Shown here: positions 8,342-17,676 of the stretch, in pieces
How the letters are laid out: the number at the start of each line of letters is the position of its first letter
How positions within the stretch are numbered: position 1 is the first letter of the stretch
Origin: CAYMLL01 sp964390645
Lineage (GTDB): Bacteria > Planctomycetota > UBA8108
Direction: 5' to 3'
Assembly (NCBI GenBank): GCA_964390645.1
Contig: CAYMLL010000034.1
Span: 1 to 35,459, forward strand
DNA: 35,459 bases
Notes under the pieces: model-generated
Told to the model about the DNA's origin: nothing
The model's database searches: none
Seen by the model: the letters and a program-made list of their open reading frames with translations, nothing else
Made by a program: the position numbers and the translations under genes

Positions 8342-9583
8342 TTACTCGAGGATCTCGATCTTCGGCGGCGACGCGAAATGTCGGTATTGCTGTTCGACGT
8401 CCTCTCGCATCGTGTCGTGAGTGTTCGAGATCCACCAGCGGTAGAGCACCGACAGGCCCTTGCCGTCCTTCTCCAGCGTGTACGGGAAGAACTCGCCGAA
8501 GCGCCCGTACAGGCGTTCGGAGCTGCGCGCGTCGTCCGGATTGCTCGGGTGACTGAGATACGCGACCGTGTAGGCCTGCGCCTCGATCTTGAAGCGCACG
8601 GCGTTCCAGGGCATATCACGGTGCTGTTTGTTCTGCGGCCAGTTGATCTGCTGGTTCTCGGGCAGGTCCTTCCACTTTTCGGCACGCAGATAGCGAGTGC
8701 TCTTCTGGTTTTCCGCGACGTACTGCGCCGCGCGAAACTGCACGCCGGCGTGTTGCGGGTCGCCGTCCACCAACACGGTGTCGACGGTCGACCTCAGCGA
8801 CGAGGCAAACTGGATCAGATGCTGTCCCTGCGGCTGACTGAAGACCAGGAGCGTCCTCGTCTCCTCGATGAACGGCTTGCCATCGCGATCGTTCCAGGCG
8901 ATCTCCACGGTGTGCCCGCCGACGATCGGACCCTCGACGCGCGATAGTTCTTTGACGTGTAGCTGGTGCTCGCCCTTGTGTGCGTGCCACGTGTCGTACG
9001 ACTGACCGCCCACCTTGCACTTGTTGTAGCCGAAATAGATGCCGCGGTGATGCGAGTAGAGCCCGCCCGCCCCCTTCGTGATCAGTCGTGAGCCGTCCGT
9101 CGCGAAAACGTGGTGGAACGGCTTCTTGGTGAGCTCCTTCTTCTCGAGATCGAACCTGGTGTGCATGTATCGCAGGACCGGACGATCACCGGCGACGAGG
9201 TCGTTAGACGTCCCGTGCTTGCCCGACGACTTCTTCCAGCTGAAGTGTGCCTGGTCGCTCGGCGGCTCACCGGTTCCGAGCTCGATCTCGTAGACGGCAG
9301 ACGCACCAGAGGCGAGCTGATCGATGAGCCACCAGACGCGAGAGCCCTCCTTCCCTATAGCTACTATCTGTCCGGCCGAGATCTTGCCGTTTCGGTCGAC
9401 CTTCGCGACGACGTGGTCCGGGTCCCGGTTGTCGATGTCGATGGACACGGGTGTGTTTCGCAGCGCGGTCTTCCCCGCGGTGACCTTGACCCTGAGGTCG
9501 TGAGCGGTGGCGGTGGCGGTGGCGCCGAGCACGAGGATCGACAGAACAGCGGCAGCGAGACCGGGAGAAGGATGATGGAGCAT
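8342..9583 (-). CDS. Secreted DUF6807 (PmoA-like) family protein
   Basis: This is a 413-residue protein with a signal peptide (MLHHPSPGLAAAVLSILVLG, then ATATATAHD). The mature part carries the DUF6807 pattern: GDRPVLRYMHTRFD, then LYSHHRGIYFGYN with its histidine pair, later W-rich beta segments and a C-terminal LYRWWISN. Family members are frequent in planctomycetal and Bacteroidetes carbohydrate loci next to Gfo/Idh/MocA and ThuA genes, as here, but no reaction is established. I chose the ATG at 9583 because it starts a clean signal peptide; a GTG at 9622 in the same frame would add 13 non-signal residues. It is divergent from the PVC dehydrogenase gene. Confidence 0.82.
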   Translation of the reverse strand: MLHHPSPGLAAAVLSILVLGATATATAHDLRVKVTAGKTALRNTPVSIDIDNRDPDHVVAKVDRNGKISAGQIVAIGKEGSRVWWLIDQLASGASAVYEIELGTGEPPSDQAHFSWKKSSGKHGTSNDLVAGDRPVLRYMHTRFDLEKKELTKKPFHHVFATDGSRLITKGAGGLYSHHRGIYFGYNKCKVGGQSYDTWHAHKGEHQLHVKELSRVEGPIVGGHTVEIAWNDRDGKPFIEETRTLLVFSQPQGQHLIQFASSLRSTVDTVLVDGDPQHAGVQFRAAQYVAENQKSTRYLRAEKWKDLPENQQINWPQNKQHRDMPWNAVRFKIEAQAYTVAYLSHPSNPDDARSSERLYGRFGEFFPYTLEKDGKGLSVLYRWWISNTHDTMREDVEQQYRHFASPPKIEILE

Positions 9584-9739
9584 GGTGAATCCCGCAGGGT
9601 GTTCGAGGGAGTGGGAGCGCACGGGGGACGACCCGCGACCCGGTCAGAGCATAGCCGCTCCGGGGAGGGTCCGAAAGTGTCCGGGTCGACGGCCGGGGCG
9701 GATTCTCCGCCGACTCCGGATCTGTCCGCTTCTCCGACG

Positions 9740-9768
9740 TTGACACGCCCCGGGACCTTCGCTGTAGT
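9740..9768 (+). promoter_or_regulatory. Candidate sigma70-type promoter for the PVC dehydrogenase gene
   Basis: A perfect -35 box TTGACA (9740-9745), a 17-nt spacer and TGTAGT (9763-9768, 4 of 6 matches to TATAAT). Transcription would start near 9775, about 26 nt before the GTG start at 9801, leaving room for GGAGG at 9786-9790. Confidence 0.5.
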
Positions 9769-9800
9769 GAACGCTCTCTAACGTTGGAGGGTCGGAAACC

Positions 9801-12800
9801 GTGTCAACTCGTAGCGTTCCTGCGATCGTCGCTCTCCTCTGGTGCCGGCTCGGCCTCGCCGACGGCTATCAGCCTCCCCCGCTCACCGTCGCGGACGGGT
9901 TCGACATCGAGCTCGTCGCCGCGCCGCCTCTCGTCGAGCATCCCATGCTCGCTTGCCTCGACGAGAAGGGTCGGCTCTACATCGCCGAGAGCGACGGGCA
10001 GAACCTCAAGAAGGACGAGTTGCTGCGTCAGCGTCCTCGCTTCGTGCGGCGGCTCGAGGACGTCGACGGCGATGGACGCTACGATCGCTCGACGATCTTC
10101 TGCGACTCGATGACGATGCCCGAGGGTGCGCTCTGGCACGATGGCGCGCTCTACATCGTCTCCTCCCCGTACCTGTGGCGTCTGGAGGACGTCGACGATG
10201 ACGGCGTGTGCGACAGGCGCGAGAAGCTGCTCGGGTACCTCGAGTTCGACGGTCGCGCCAATCAGCACGGGCCCTTTCTGGGACCGGGCGGAAGGCTTTT
10301 CATCACCGGCGGGCACTTCGGCGTCGATCTCCGCGGACGCGATGGTAGCACGGCCGGTGGCGGCCACAGGACGGCGGGTGTTTTCTCCTGCACGCTGGAG
10401 GGGAACGACGTGCGGGTGTTCGGGCTCGGCCCGATCAATCCGGTCGAGGTCGCCTTTTCCGCCGAGGGAGATCTGTTCACGACGGCGGCCATCTTCGACA
10501 GTATCGGTGGAAGGCACGACGCGTTGATCCACTGGGTGCATGGAAGCATGACGACGCGTGTCTACGGTCCGGCTTACCTGCCGGATACCGGCATCCGGAT
10601 TCCGCCGCTGAGCCGCTGGGGGCAGGTCGCACCGGCCGGTCTGATGCGTTATCGCGGCACCGCGTTCGGTCGCGGGTACGCTGGCGATCTCTTCGCGTGT
10701 CAGTTCAACTCACACCGGGTGATCCGCGTGCGCGTCGAGCGTCAGGGATCGACGTTTCGTTCGACCGATGAGGACTTCGTGGTGTCGTCCAGCGTCGACT
10801 TCCACCCCACGGAGATTCTCGAGGATGCCGATGGGAGCCTTCTTCTGATCGACACCGGCGGATGGCTGAGCTGGGGTTGCCCGTTCTCGAAGGTTGCCAG
10901 GCCGCAGATCCGCGGTGCGATCTACCGAATTCGACGCAGGGGCGCTACCCCCGTTGCCGATCCTCGCGGCGACAGGCTCGAATGGAAGACGATGGCGAGC
11001 GGTGGGCTGGCGCTGCTGCTCGATGACCCGCGACCGGCGGTTCGAGACCGAGCACGCGAGGCGCTGGTTCTGCGGGGTGCCGGCACGGTTCGGGTGCTGG
11101 CAGTTCTGGCAGACGCTTCGCCGAGCGCGCGAGGGCGAAGAAATGCCGTGTGGACTCTGTCGCGCATCGGAGGACCGGCCGCTCGCGCGGCAATCCGGTC
11201 GGCTCTTGACGATGAAAGCACGAGTGTGCGACAGGCGGCGGTGCGTAGTGCCGGGTCCCTCGTCGACATGGAGGCGGTCGAGCCGCTACGCGCGATGTTG
11301 GAGGCTGGCCCTGCTTCCGTGCGGGCGGCGGCCGCCACAGCGCTCGGACAGATCGGCGACGCGGGCTCCGTGCCGGCGCTGTTCGTGTCGCTTCGCGTTG
11401 ATGGCAACGACGAGCATCTTGTCCACACGCATATCCGCGCGCTGATCGACATCGATGACCGTGCATCGGTTCTGCCCGGACTGCGTGACGCCGACGTGCG
11501 CGTGCGGCTTGCTGCCCTGACCGCGCTTGATCAGATGGCGCACGGAGAGTTGCAGCGTCAGGACGTGCTGCCATTTCTCGGTGCTGTGGACGCGACCTTG
11601 CGTGCACGCGCGGTCGACCTGGTGCGTCGACGAGGCTGGAGCGACGCTCTGGTGGGAAGCCTGACGGGCCTCCTGCGACAGAGTGAGCGCGGTGACGCGA
11701 GCACGGTCAGCGGTGCAGCGCGCGCCATACTCGTGAGCCTCGGAGACGACGAGAAGATCCGGGGCGCTGCGCTCGGAGCTCTCGCGTCGGAGACGACGTC
11801 CAAGGGCGTCCGGGTCCTCATCCTCGAGGCTCTGGCGAAGGGCGCGCACGTCGATGTCGACGAACGGACGAGGGCCGTTCTGGCGGAAATACTGCGTGGC
11901 GATGACGAGGAGGTTCAGTCCGCGGCGCTCCTCTATCTGGAGCCTGCGGTCGACGCTGGGCTCGACGATCTCCTGCTGACTCTGTCTCGTCGGGGCGATC
12001 GGTCTCGAGCCTTGCGCATCACCGCGTTGAGGCTGTCTCTCGGTGGTGACCGCGTGCTCGAGGAGGAAGACATGGCGCTTCTCACCGACTCGCTGGACGA
12101 CGGCGCGTTCGCGCTGGATCGAGTCGCGGCGGCGCAGGCTCTTGGCAACGCTCGGCTGTCATCGAGTCAGCGGCGGCGGCTCATCGACGCTTGTGAGATT
12201 GCCGGACCGCTCGAGCTACCTTTCTTGCTGCGCGCATTCGAGTCTCTTCGGCAGTCGGGGCAGCGGTCGACGTCCGATCTGCCGACGGCCCTCGCTGACG
12301 CCTTGCTGAAGGCCCCCGGGCTTCGCAACGTCGGGCGCGAGCGCGTCGAGAAGATTTTCGGGCAGCTTGGACCGCCGCGGGGCGATCGACTTGCGAGAGT
12401 CCTTGCACGGATCACCGATGACCCGGTGTCGCGGGCCGCGCGACTCGTGGAGCTCGAAGAGAAGCTGTCACGCGGCGATCCGGTGCGTGGTCGGTCGATC
12501 TTTCGTGGCAGCACCGCGGCCTGTTCCGCATGTCACCGGATCGACGGCCAGGGCGGGGTGGTGGGGCCGGACCTTTCGAAGATCGGCGGGCTGCGCGCGC
12601 GCCGCGATCTTCTCGAGGCGATCGTCTTTCCCAGCTCGACCCTCGTGAACGGGTACGAGTCATGGCAGGTGATCACCCGGAAGGGCGACGTGCACCAGGG
12701 AGTTGTCACCGCGTCGACGAACGAGGATCTGGAGCTCGCCATAGGTGCGGGAACGCTGGTTCGCATTCCGCGCGGTGAGGTGCGGTCGATGCAACCCGTC

Positions 12801-12890
12801 CACACCTCGCTGATGCCCCGCGGGTTGGATCAGACGTTGAGCATGGGGCAGCTCGACGATTTGCTGAGCTATCTCGAGTCACTGCGCTGA
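9801..12890 (+). CDS. PVC-type membrane-bound dehydrogenase/HEAT-repeat/cytochrome c fusion protein
   Basis: This is a 1029-residue exported protein. After a short signal region (residues 1 to about 21) comes the PVC-type dehydrogenase beta-propeller domain (about 25-400). It holds the calcium-loop-like repeats LEDVDGDGRYD and LEDVDDDGVCD and the segments GPFLGPGGRLFITGGH and HPTEILEDADGSLLLIDTGGW. Residues about 425-860 are HEAT-type alpha-helical repeats (for example ARAAIRSALDDESTSVRQAA). The C-terminus is a c-type heme domain with CSACH at residues 908-912 and a distal methionine region. It is probably a periplasmic or membrane-attached oxidoreductase passing electrons to its heme; the substrate is unknown. 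The start is GTG, supported by GGAGG at 9786-9790. It has its own promoter candidate and converges on the first DUF1501 gene. Confidence 0.9.
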   Translation: MSTRSVPAIVALLWCRLGLADGYQPPPLTVADGFDIELVAAPPLVEHPMLACLDEKGRLYIAESDGQNLKKDELLRQRPRFVRRLEDVDGDGRYDRSTIFCDSMTMPEGALWHDGALYIVSSPYLWRLEDVDDDGVCDRREKLLGYLEFDGRANQHGPFLGPGGRLFITGGHFGVDLRGRDGSTAGGGHRTAGVFSCTLEGNDVRVFGLGPINPVEVAFSAEGDLFTTAAIFDSIGGRHDALIHWVHGSMTTRVYGPAYLPDTGIRIPPLSRWGQVAPAGLMRYRGTAFGRGYAGDLFACQFNSHRVIRVRVERQGSTFRSTDEDFVVSSSVDFHPTEILEDADGSLLLIDTGGWLSWGCPFSKVARPQIRGAIYRIRRRGATPVADPRGDRLEWKTMASGGLALLLDDPRPAVRDRAREALVLRGAGTVRVLAVLADASPSARGRRNAVWTLSRIGGPAARAAIRSALDDESTSVRQAAVRSAGSLVDMEAVEPLRAMLEAGPASVRAAAATALGQIGDAGSVPALFVSLRVDGNDEHLVHTHIRALIDIDDRASVLPGLRDADVRVRLAALTALDQMAHGELQRQDVLPFLGAVDATLRARAVDLVRRRGWSDALVGSLTGLLRQSERGDASTVSGAARAILVSLGDDEKIRGAALGALASETTSKGVRVLILEALAKGAHVDVDERTRAVLAEILRGDDEEVQSAALLYLEPAVDAGLDDLLLTLSRRGDRSRALRITALRLSLGGDRVLEEEDMALLTDSLDDGAFALDRVAAAQALGNARLSSSQRRRLIDACEIAGPLELPFLLRAFESLRQSGQRSTSDLPTALADALLKAPGLRNVGRERVEKIFGQLGPPRGDRLARVLARITDDPVSRAARLVELEEKLSRGDPVRGRSIFRGSTAACSACHRIDGQGGVVGPDLSKIGGLRARRDLLEAIVFPSSTLVNGYESWQVITRKGDVHQGVVTASTNEDLELAIGAGTLVRIPRGEVRSMQPVHTSLMPRGLDQTLSMGQLDDLLSYLESLR

Positions 12891-12937
12891 CGGTTCCACG
12901 CCGGAAGAGTGCGCCATCGCCGCGACGACGTCTGGCT

Positions 12938-14401
12938 TCAGGTGAGGACCTTCTCGATGACCTTGCCATGGACGTCGGTCAAGCGGTACCGGCGGCCCTG
13001 GTGCTTGAACGTGAGGCGCTCGTGGTCGACGCCGAGGAGGTGCAGGATCGTCGCGTGAAGGTCGTGGACGTGTACCGGGTCAGCTGCAACGTTGTAGCCG
13101 TATTCGTCTGTCGCGCCGTGGGTGGTTCCCGCGCGTGATCCCCCGCCGGCCATCCACACCGTGAAGCAGCGCGGGTGGTGGTCACGGCCAAAGCTGTTCT
13201 TCGACAGCTTGCCCTGACAGTAATTCGTGCGGCCGAATTCGCCGCCCCAGATGACGAGCGTGTCCTCCAGAAGCCCACGTCGTCGCAGGTCGCGCACGAG
13301 AGCTGCGGTCGGCTGATCGGTCTCGGCGGTCTGCTTGGATATGCCGTTCTTCAGGCCGCCGTGCTGGTCCCAGCCGGGGTGATATAGCTGGATGAATCGC
13401 ACTCCACGCTCCGCAAGCCGCCGTGCCAGGATGCAGTTCGCGGCGAAGCTCCCCGGGTTTCGGGAGTCCTTGCCGTACTCCTCGAAGACGTGGTCGGGCT
13501 CGGTCGAGAAGTCCGTGGCCTCGGGGATCGAGGCCTGCATGCGGAACGCGATCTCGTGCTGGGCGATACGGCCCTCGATTCTCGGATCGGAATTCCTCTC
13601 GAGCTGGAGTCGATGGAGCTCCGCGAGCCGCTCGAGCTGCTGGCCGCGGCTCGTCTGGTCGACGCCGTTCGGGTTCCCGAGGTAGAGGATCGGGTCCTTC
13701 CCTGATCGAAAGCGCACTCCCTGGTGCTTCGAAGGTAGAAAGCCCGAGCCCCACAGTCGCGACACGAGCGGTTGCCCTCCCTTGCCCTTCGTCACCATGA
13801 CGACGAAGGACGGCAGGTTCTCGTTTTCGGAGCCGAGCCCGTAGTCGAGCCACGCGCCCATGCTCGGACGACCGGGGAACTGAGAGCCTGTCTGCAGGAA
13901 CGTGACGCCGGGGCCGTGGTTGATCGCCTCGGTGTACATCGACTTGACGAAGCAGAGCTCGTCGGCGATTTTCGCTGTATGGGGCAGTCGATCGCTGAGC
14001 CACGCGCCGCTCTCACCGTACTGGTGGAACTGGAACGGCGATCCAGCCAGTGGCAAGCTTGCCTGGTTGCCGCTCATCGCGGTGAGTCGCTGGCCGCGTC
14101 GGATGGACTCGGGAAGCTCGGTGCCGTGCTGTTTGTTCAGGGTCGGCTTGTAGTCGAACAGGTCCATCTGCGACGGTCCGCCGCTCTGGAAGAGATAGAT
14201 GACGCGCTTCGCCTTCGTGCCGCCGTGTGGCGTTCCCAGAAGACCGCCTGCGTTGGCGCCCTCCGGGTCGAGGAGATTCGCGAGAGCGATGCCGCCGAGT
14301 CCCATGCCGAAGCGGTCGAGAAAGCGCCGGCGGCTCATTCCGAGGGTCGGCTCGAAGCCGGTGCAGCGTGGTTGGATCATCTTGTCAGCGTCGGTTCTCA
14401 T
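12938..14401 (-). CDS. Tat-exported DUF1501 protein (first copy)
   Basis: This is a 487-residue protein with a twin-arginine signal (SRRRFLDRFGMGLGGIALA). It has the DUF1501 hallmarks: RVIYLFQSGGPSQMDLFDYKP, PSMGAWLDYGLGSEN, RLAERGVRFIQLYHPGWDQHG, DTLVIWGGEFGRT and the C-terminal DLHATILHLLGVDHERLTF. DUF1501 has an alkaline-phosphatase/sulfatase-like fold, but its reaction is not established. It is normally encoded directly after a PSD1 (DUF1549/DUF1553) gene, as here. The ATG at 14401 overlaps the PSD1 stop as ATGA (14401-14398), which suggests translational coupling and fixes the start. An in-frame ATG at 14416 is possible but less likely. Confidence 0.92.
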   Translation of the reverse strand: MRTDADKMIQPRCTGFEPTLGMSRRRFLDRFGMGLGGIALANLLDPEGANAGGLLGTPHGGTKAKRVIYLFQSGGPSQMDLFDYKPTLNKQHGTELPESIRRGQRLTAMSGNQASLPLAGSPFQFHQYGESGAWLSDRLPHTAKIADELCFVKSMYTEAINHGPGVTFLQTGSQFPGRPSMGAWLDYGLGSENENLPSFVVMVTKGKGGQPLVSRLWGSGFLPSKHQGVRFRSGKDPILYLGNPNGVDQTSRGQQLERLAELHRLQLERNSDPRIEGRIAQHEIAFRMQASIPEATDFSTEPDHVFEEYGKDSRNPGSFAANCILARRLAERGVRFIQLYHPGWDQHGGLKNGISKQTAETDQPTAALVRDLRRRGLLEDTLVIWGGEFGRTNYCQGKLSKNSFGRDHHPRCFTVWMAGGGSRAGTTHGATDEYGYNVAADPVHVHDLHATILHLLGVDHERLTFKHQGRRYRLTDVHGKVIEKVLT

Positions 14402-17400
14402 CTCTTCACCACACATTCGTCGTAGCTCAGAAGTACGTTGACGACGGCGCCGGCCGCGGCGGCTCTGGTCGTCTCGGTTTTCGCGTCGCGCGGCGCGTTG
14501 CCTGTCTCGAGGAACGCCTCCGCGCGCTTCGGGTCGGCCTCGAAATGCGCCAGCTGCTCGTCGTGGAGGCGCCGCAGGATCTTCGCCTGCGCGGGCGATG
14601 GCCGTCGGCTCGTCAATCGTCGGAAGATCTCCTCGAGGATCGCGTCGACATCGTCGCCGTGCTTCTTCACCATCGCCTCGCCGAGCACACGAGCCGCCTC
14701 GACGAACTGGGGGCCGTTGAGGATCACCAGAGCTTGCAGGGGCGACGCGGTGCGCTCGCGCTTGACGCGGCAGACGTCTCGCTTGGCGGCGTCGAGCGCC
14801 ATCATCGCCGGAGCCGGTCCGGTGCGTTTCCAGTACGTGTAGACGCTGCGACGATAGAGCCCCTCGCCCTTGTCGTGTCCCATCGGCTTGAAGGAGACCG
14901 CCACCTCGTAGGGCTTCGCCGGAGCGCCGCCGATCTTCCGGACGAGAAGGTCGCCGATCGCCAGCGCGTTGTCGCGGATCATCTCGGCCGGCAACCGGTA
15001 GCTGGCGGCGCGTGCGAGGAGCCGGTTCTCTGGATCACGAGCGTGGAGCGCCCTCGTCACGGTGCTCCGCTGACGGTAGGTCGATGACGTGACGATGCGT
15101 TTCAGCAGCCGCTTGACGTCCCATCCGCCATCGACGAAGTCGCGCGCCAGCCAGTCGAGCATCCGGGGATGCGTCGCCGGCTCTCCCTGGCTGCCGAAGT
15201 CCTCCGGCGTTCGCACGAGTCCGTCGCCGAAGCACATCTGCCAGAGTCGGTTCACCGCGACGCGAGCGGTGAGCGGATGTTCCGGGTGGGTGAGCCAGCG
15301 CGCGAGTCCGAGCCGGTTGCGGGGGGCCTTGTCGGGGAACGGAGGAAACACGGCCGGCGTGTCGGGACGAACCGGGGCGGCGGGGGAGTCGTATGCTCCG
15401 CGGTGCAGCACGAAGGTCGGACGCGGCGGCACCAGCTCGCGCATGACCATGATCTCGCGGATGCCGTCGACGGTCTTGCTGCGACGCTGCCGCTCGGCCT
15501 TGGCTTTCTCGCGCGCCTTCTTGTGCTCCTCGTCGGTCGTCGCGAGGTAGTAGGCCAGCAGAGCGGAGCGATCCTCGTCGGTGAGCGCATCGAGGGGAAC
15601 CTTCATCGCGCTCTCGAGGCTCTTGCCATCGGCGATCTGAGCGACCTCGATGGCGCTGAGCTGGCGGTCGAAGACCTGAAACTCGTCCACCTTGCCGCCG
15701 GTGAATCCCTTGTCCCGGAAGCGCTCCCCTATCGTGATGTTGTCGCCACCGCTGCCGGTGATGTTCTTGTAGAGGTTGTCGCGGATGATCTCGGCGTTCG
15801 AGTCCTTGCCGTCGATGAAGATCCGTAGCCCGCGTGCTCGACTGGAGCCGTCGTAAGTGATCGCGACGTGCACCCAGGTCTTCGTCGGGATCGGCTCGCG
15901 AGTCTTCACGCGCACCGCGTTGCCGGGCCAGAAGTGAATCAGTGACGCGCTGAGCTTGCCCTCCTCGACGAGGAGCTGGTAGCCGCGGCTTCCGGAGTCG
16001 GTCCACGCCCGTGAGCGATGGAAGACCACAGCGCGCTCCTTGACTTCCGGCGTCCTCATCCAGAGGGCGACCGAGAAAGGGTGGAAGCGGGGGAAGTTGC
16101 CGACGCCAACGCCGTGGCCGTCGTCGCCGGAGAGCTGGATCGCCTTGCCTACCTTACCCTCGACGCTTCGGTTGGCGCCCCCCTTGTGAGCCTCGAAATC
16201 GAGGTGCTTCACGCGCCCGGGAATCTTCGGATCGGCGGGACGCGCGTTCAGCCAGGCCTCGAAGGCGTCGCCGCGTGTGGTAGAGACCTTCGCAAGAGCC
16301 TCCTCGGCGTCCGCGATCGAGGATTCGATGTCCGCGATCTCCTTCTTCTTCTTGGCGTCGGTGACGAGGAGGGTTGGCGTCGGCACTGACGAGGTGAAGT
16401 AGGAATAGAGCCCGGACTCGTCGATGGAGTTGAAGAACGCGAAGAGTCGGTAGTATTCCGTCTGGGAGATCGGGTCATACTTGTGTGGGTGGCAGCGTGC
16501 GCATTCGAGGGTCAAACCAAGGAATGCGGTCGCGAAGGTGTGGACGCGGGCGGCGACGTACTCGACTCGAAACTCCTCCGGCACGCTTCCGCCTTCGACC
16601 TTCTGCGGATGGAGTCGCTGGAACGTCGTCGCCAGGAGCTGATCATCGCTTGCGTTCGCCAGGAGATCGCCGGCGAGCTGCCAGGTGACGAACTCGTCGT
16701 AGGGCTGGTTGCGATTGAACGACCGTATGACCCAGTCCCGCCAGGGCCAGACGTAGCGATCGCGATCTACCTGGTAGCCATAGCTGTCGGAATAGCGTGC
16801 GATGTCGAGCCAGTCGGCCGCCATTCTCTCTCCGTATTCCGGACGCTCCAGCAGCCGGTCGATGAGCTTCTCGTAGGCGTCGGCCGTCCCGTCGGCGAGG
16901 AAGGCATCGATTTCATCGAGGCTTGGCGGCACGCCGAGGAGGTCGAAGGTGACGCGGCGGATCAGGCTTTCCTTCGTCGCCTCGGGAGACGGGTTGAGCC
17001 CCTCGCGCTCGAGCCTGGCGAGGACGAAGGCGTCGAGCTCGTTGTGCGACCAGTCCCGGGTTCTGGTCTCGGGGACGTCAGGCCGGCCGAGTGGGATGAA
17101 GGACCAGTGGCCCTCGTACTTCGCCCCTTGCCCGATCCAGAGCTCGAGCAGATGGATCTCGGCCTTGGACAGCGAGAGCTTGGAGTCAACCGGCGGCATG
17201 CGCTTCTCGGGGTCGGCGTGGCGAATTCTGCGCAGCAACCGCGCGGTCTTGCCGTCCGACGGAAGCAGGACCTTCTTCGCCTCATCGCGGTGATCCAGCC
17301 GCAGCCGTGACTTGCGGTTGTTCTCGTCGGGACCGTGGCACTTGAAGCACTTGTCGGAGAGGATCGGCCGCACCTCGCGGTCGAAGGACACGGGCGCCGG

Positions 17401-17499
17401 ATCGGCAGCGATCGTGACACGCTGCGCGACGACCGTTGCGGCCGCAGATACCAGAAGTGCGGCGGACCGAGCGACGGCTCGTCGTCCTGAAGACACCAT
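14398..17499 (-). CDS. PSCyt1-DUF1549-LamG-DUF1553 (PSD1) planctomycete cytochrome protein
   Basis: This is a 1033-residue exported protein. After the signal region (1 to about 32) comes the PSCyt1 heme domain with FDREVRPILSDKCFKCH; CxxCH is at 51-55. The DUF1549 (PSCyt2) domain, about 140-360, carries GERMAADWLDIARYSDSYG and a second CxxCH, ECARCHPHKYDPISQ (333-337). A LamG-like concanavalin-fold domain follows (about 420-600; DGHGVGVGNFPRF, KTWVHVAITYDG), then DUF1553 (about 700-990; LTARVAVNRLWQMCFGDGLV). These proteins are thought to be periplasmic di-heme electron carriers linked to polymer breakdown; direct biochemistry is scant. The ATG at 17499 starts a signal peptide; a longer frame reaches 17604. 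Its stop overlaps the DUF1501 start. Confidence 0.92.
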   Translation of the reverse strand: MVSSGRRAVARSAALLVSAAATVVAQRVTIAADPAPVSFDREVRPILSDKCFKCHGPDENNRKSRLRLDHRDEAKKVLLPSDGKTARLLRRIRHADPEKRMPPVDSKLSLSKAEIHLLELWIGQGAKYEGHWSFIPLGRPDVPETRTRDWSHNELDAFVLARLEREGLNPSPEATKESLIRRVTFDLLGVPPSLDEIDAFLADGTADAYEKLIDRLLERPEYGERMAADWLDIARYSDSYGYQVDRDRYVWPWRDWVIRSFNRNQPYDEFVTWQLAGDLLANASDDQLLATTFQRLHPQKVEGGSVPEEFRVEYVAARVHTFATAFLGLTLECARCHPHKYDPISQTEYYRLFAFFNSIDESGLYSYFTSSVPTPTLLVTDAKKKKEIADIESSIADAEEALAKVSTTRGDAFEAWLNARPADPKIPGRVKHLDFEAHKGGANRSVEGKVGKAIQLSGDDGHGVGVGNFPRFHPFSVALWMRTPEVKERAVVFHRSRAWTDSGSRGYQLLVEEGKLSASLIHFWPGNAVRVKTREPIPTKTWVHVAITYDGSSRARGLRIFIDGKDSNAEIIRDNLYKNITGSGGDNITIGERFRDKGFTGGKVDEFQVFDRQLSAIEVAQIADGKSLESAMKVPLDALTDEDRSALLAYYLATTDEEHKKAREKAKAERQRRSKTVDGIREIMVMRELVPPRPTFVLHRGAYDSPAAPVRPDTPAVFPPFPDKAPRNRLGLARWLTHPEHPLTARVAVNRLWQMCFGDGLVRTPEDFGSQGEPATHPRMLDWLARDFVDGGWDVKRLLKRIVTSSTYRQRSTVTRALHARDPENRLLARAASYRLPAEMIRDNALAIGDLLVRKIGGAPAKPYEVAVSFKPMGHDKGEGLYRRSVYTYWKRTGPAPAMMALDAAKRDVCRVKRERTASPLQALVILNGPQFVEAARVLGEAMVKKHGDDVDAILEEIFRRLTSRRPSPAQAKILRRLHDEQLAHFEADPKRAEAFLETGNAPRDAKTETTRAAAAGAVVNVLLSYDECVVKR

Positions 17500-17575
17500 G
17501 AGGATCCCATCCGAGGTTTTGCGTTCCGTGAGGGAGGGAGTCTCCCGGGCAGCAGGTTGCCACCCCATCGCCACT

Positions 17576-17604
17576 ATTCTCGATACCAGGAGCCGCGCCG
17601 ACAA
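17576..17604 (-). promoter_or_regulatory. Weak promoter candidate upstream of the first PSD1/DUF1501 pair
   Basis: Read on the minus strand: TTGTCG (17604-17599), a 17-nt spacer, GAGAAT (17581-17576). Each box matches the sigma70 consensus at four of six positions. It would give a leader of about 70 nt. Weak; the pair could also be read through from the peptidase gene. Confidence 0.22.
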
Positions 17605-17676
17605 GTGCCGAATGGTGCGATGGCCGAATCCCCCGGAGCTGACCCGGTGTCGCTCGCGGGTGGGCGCGGCAACTCG

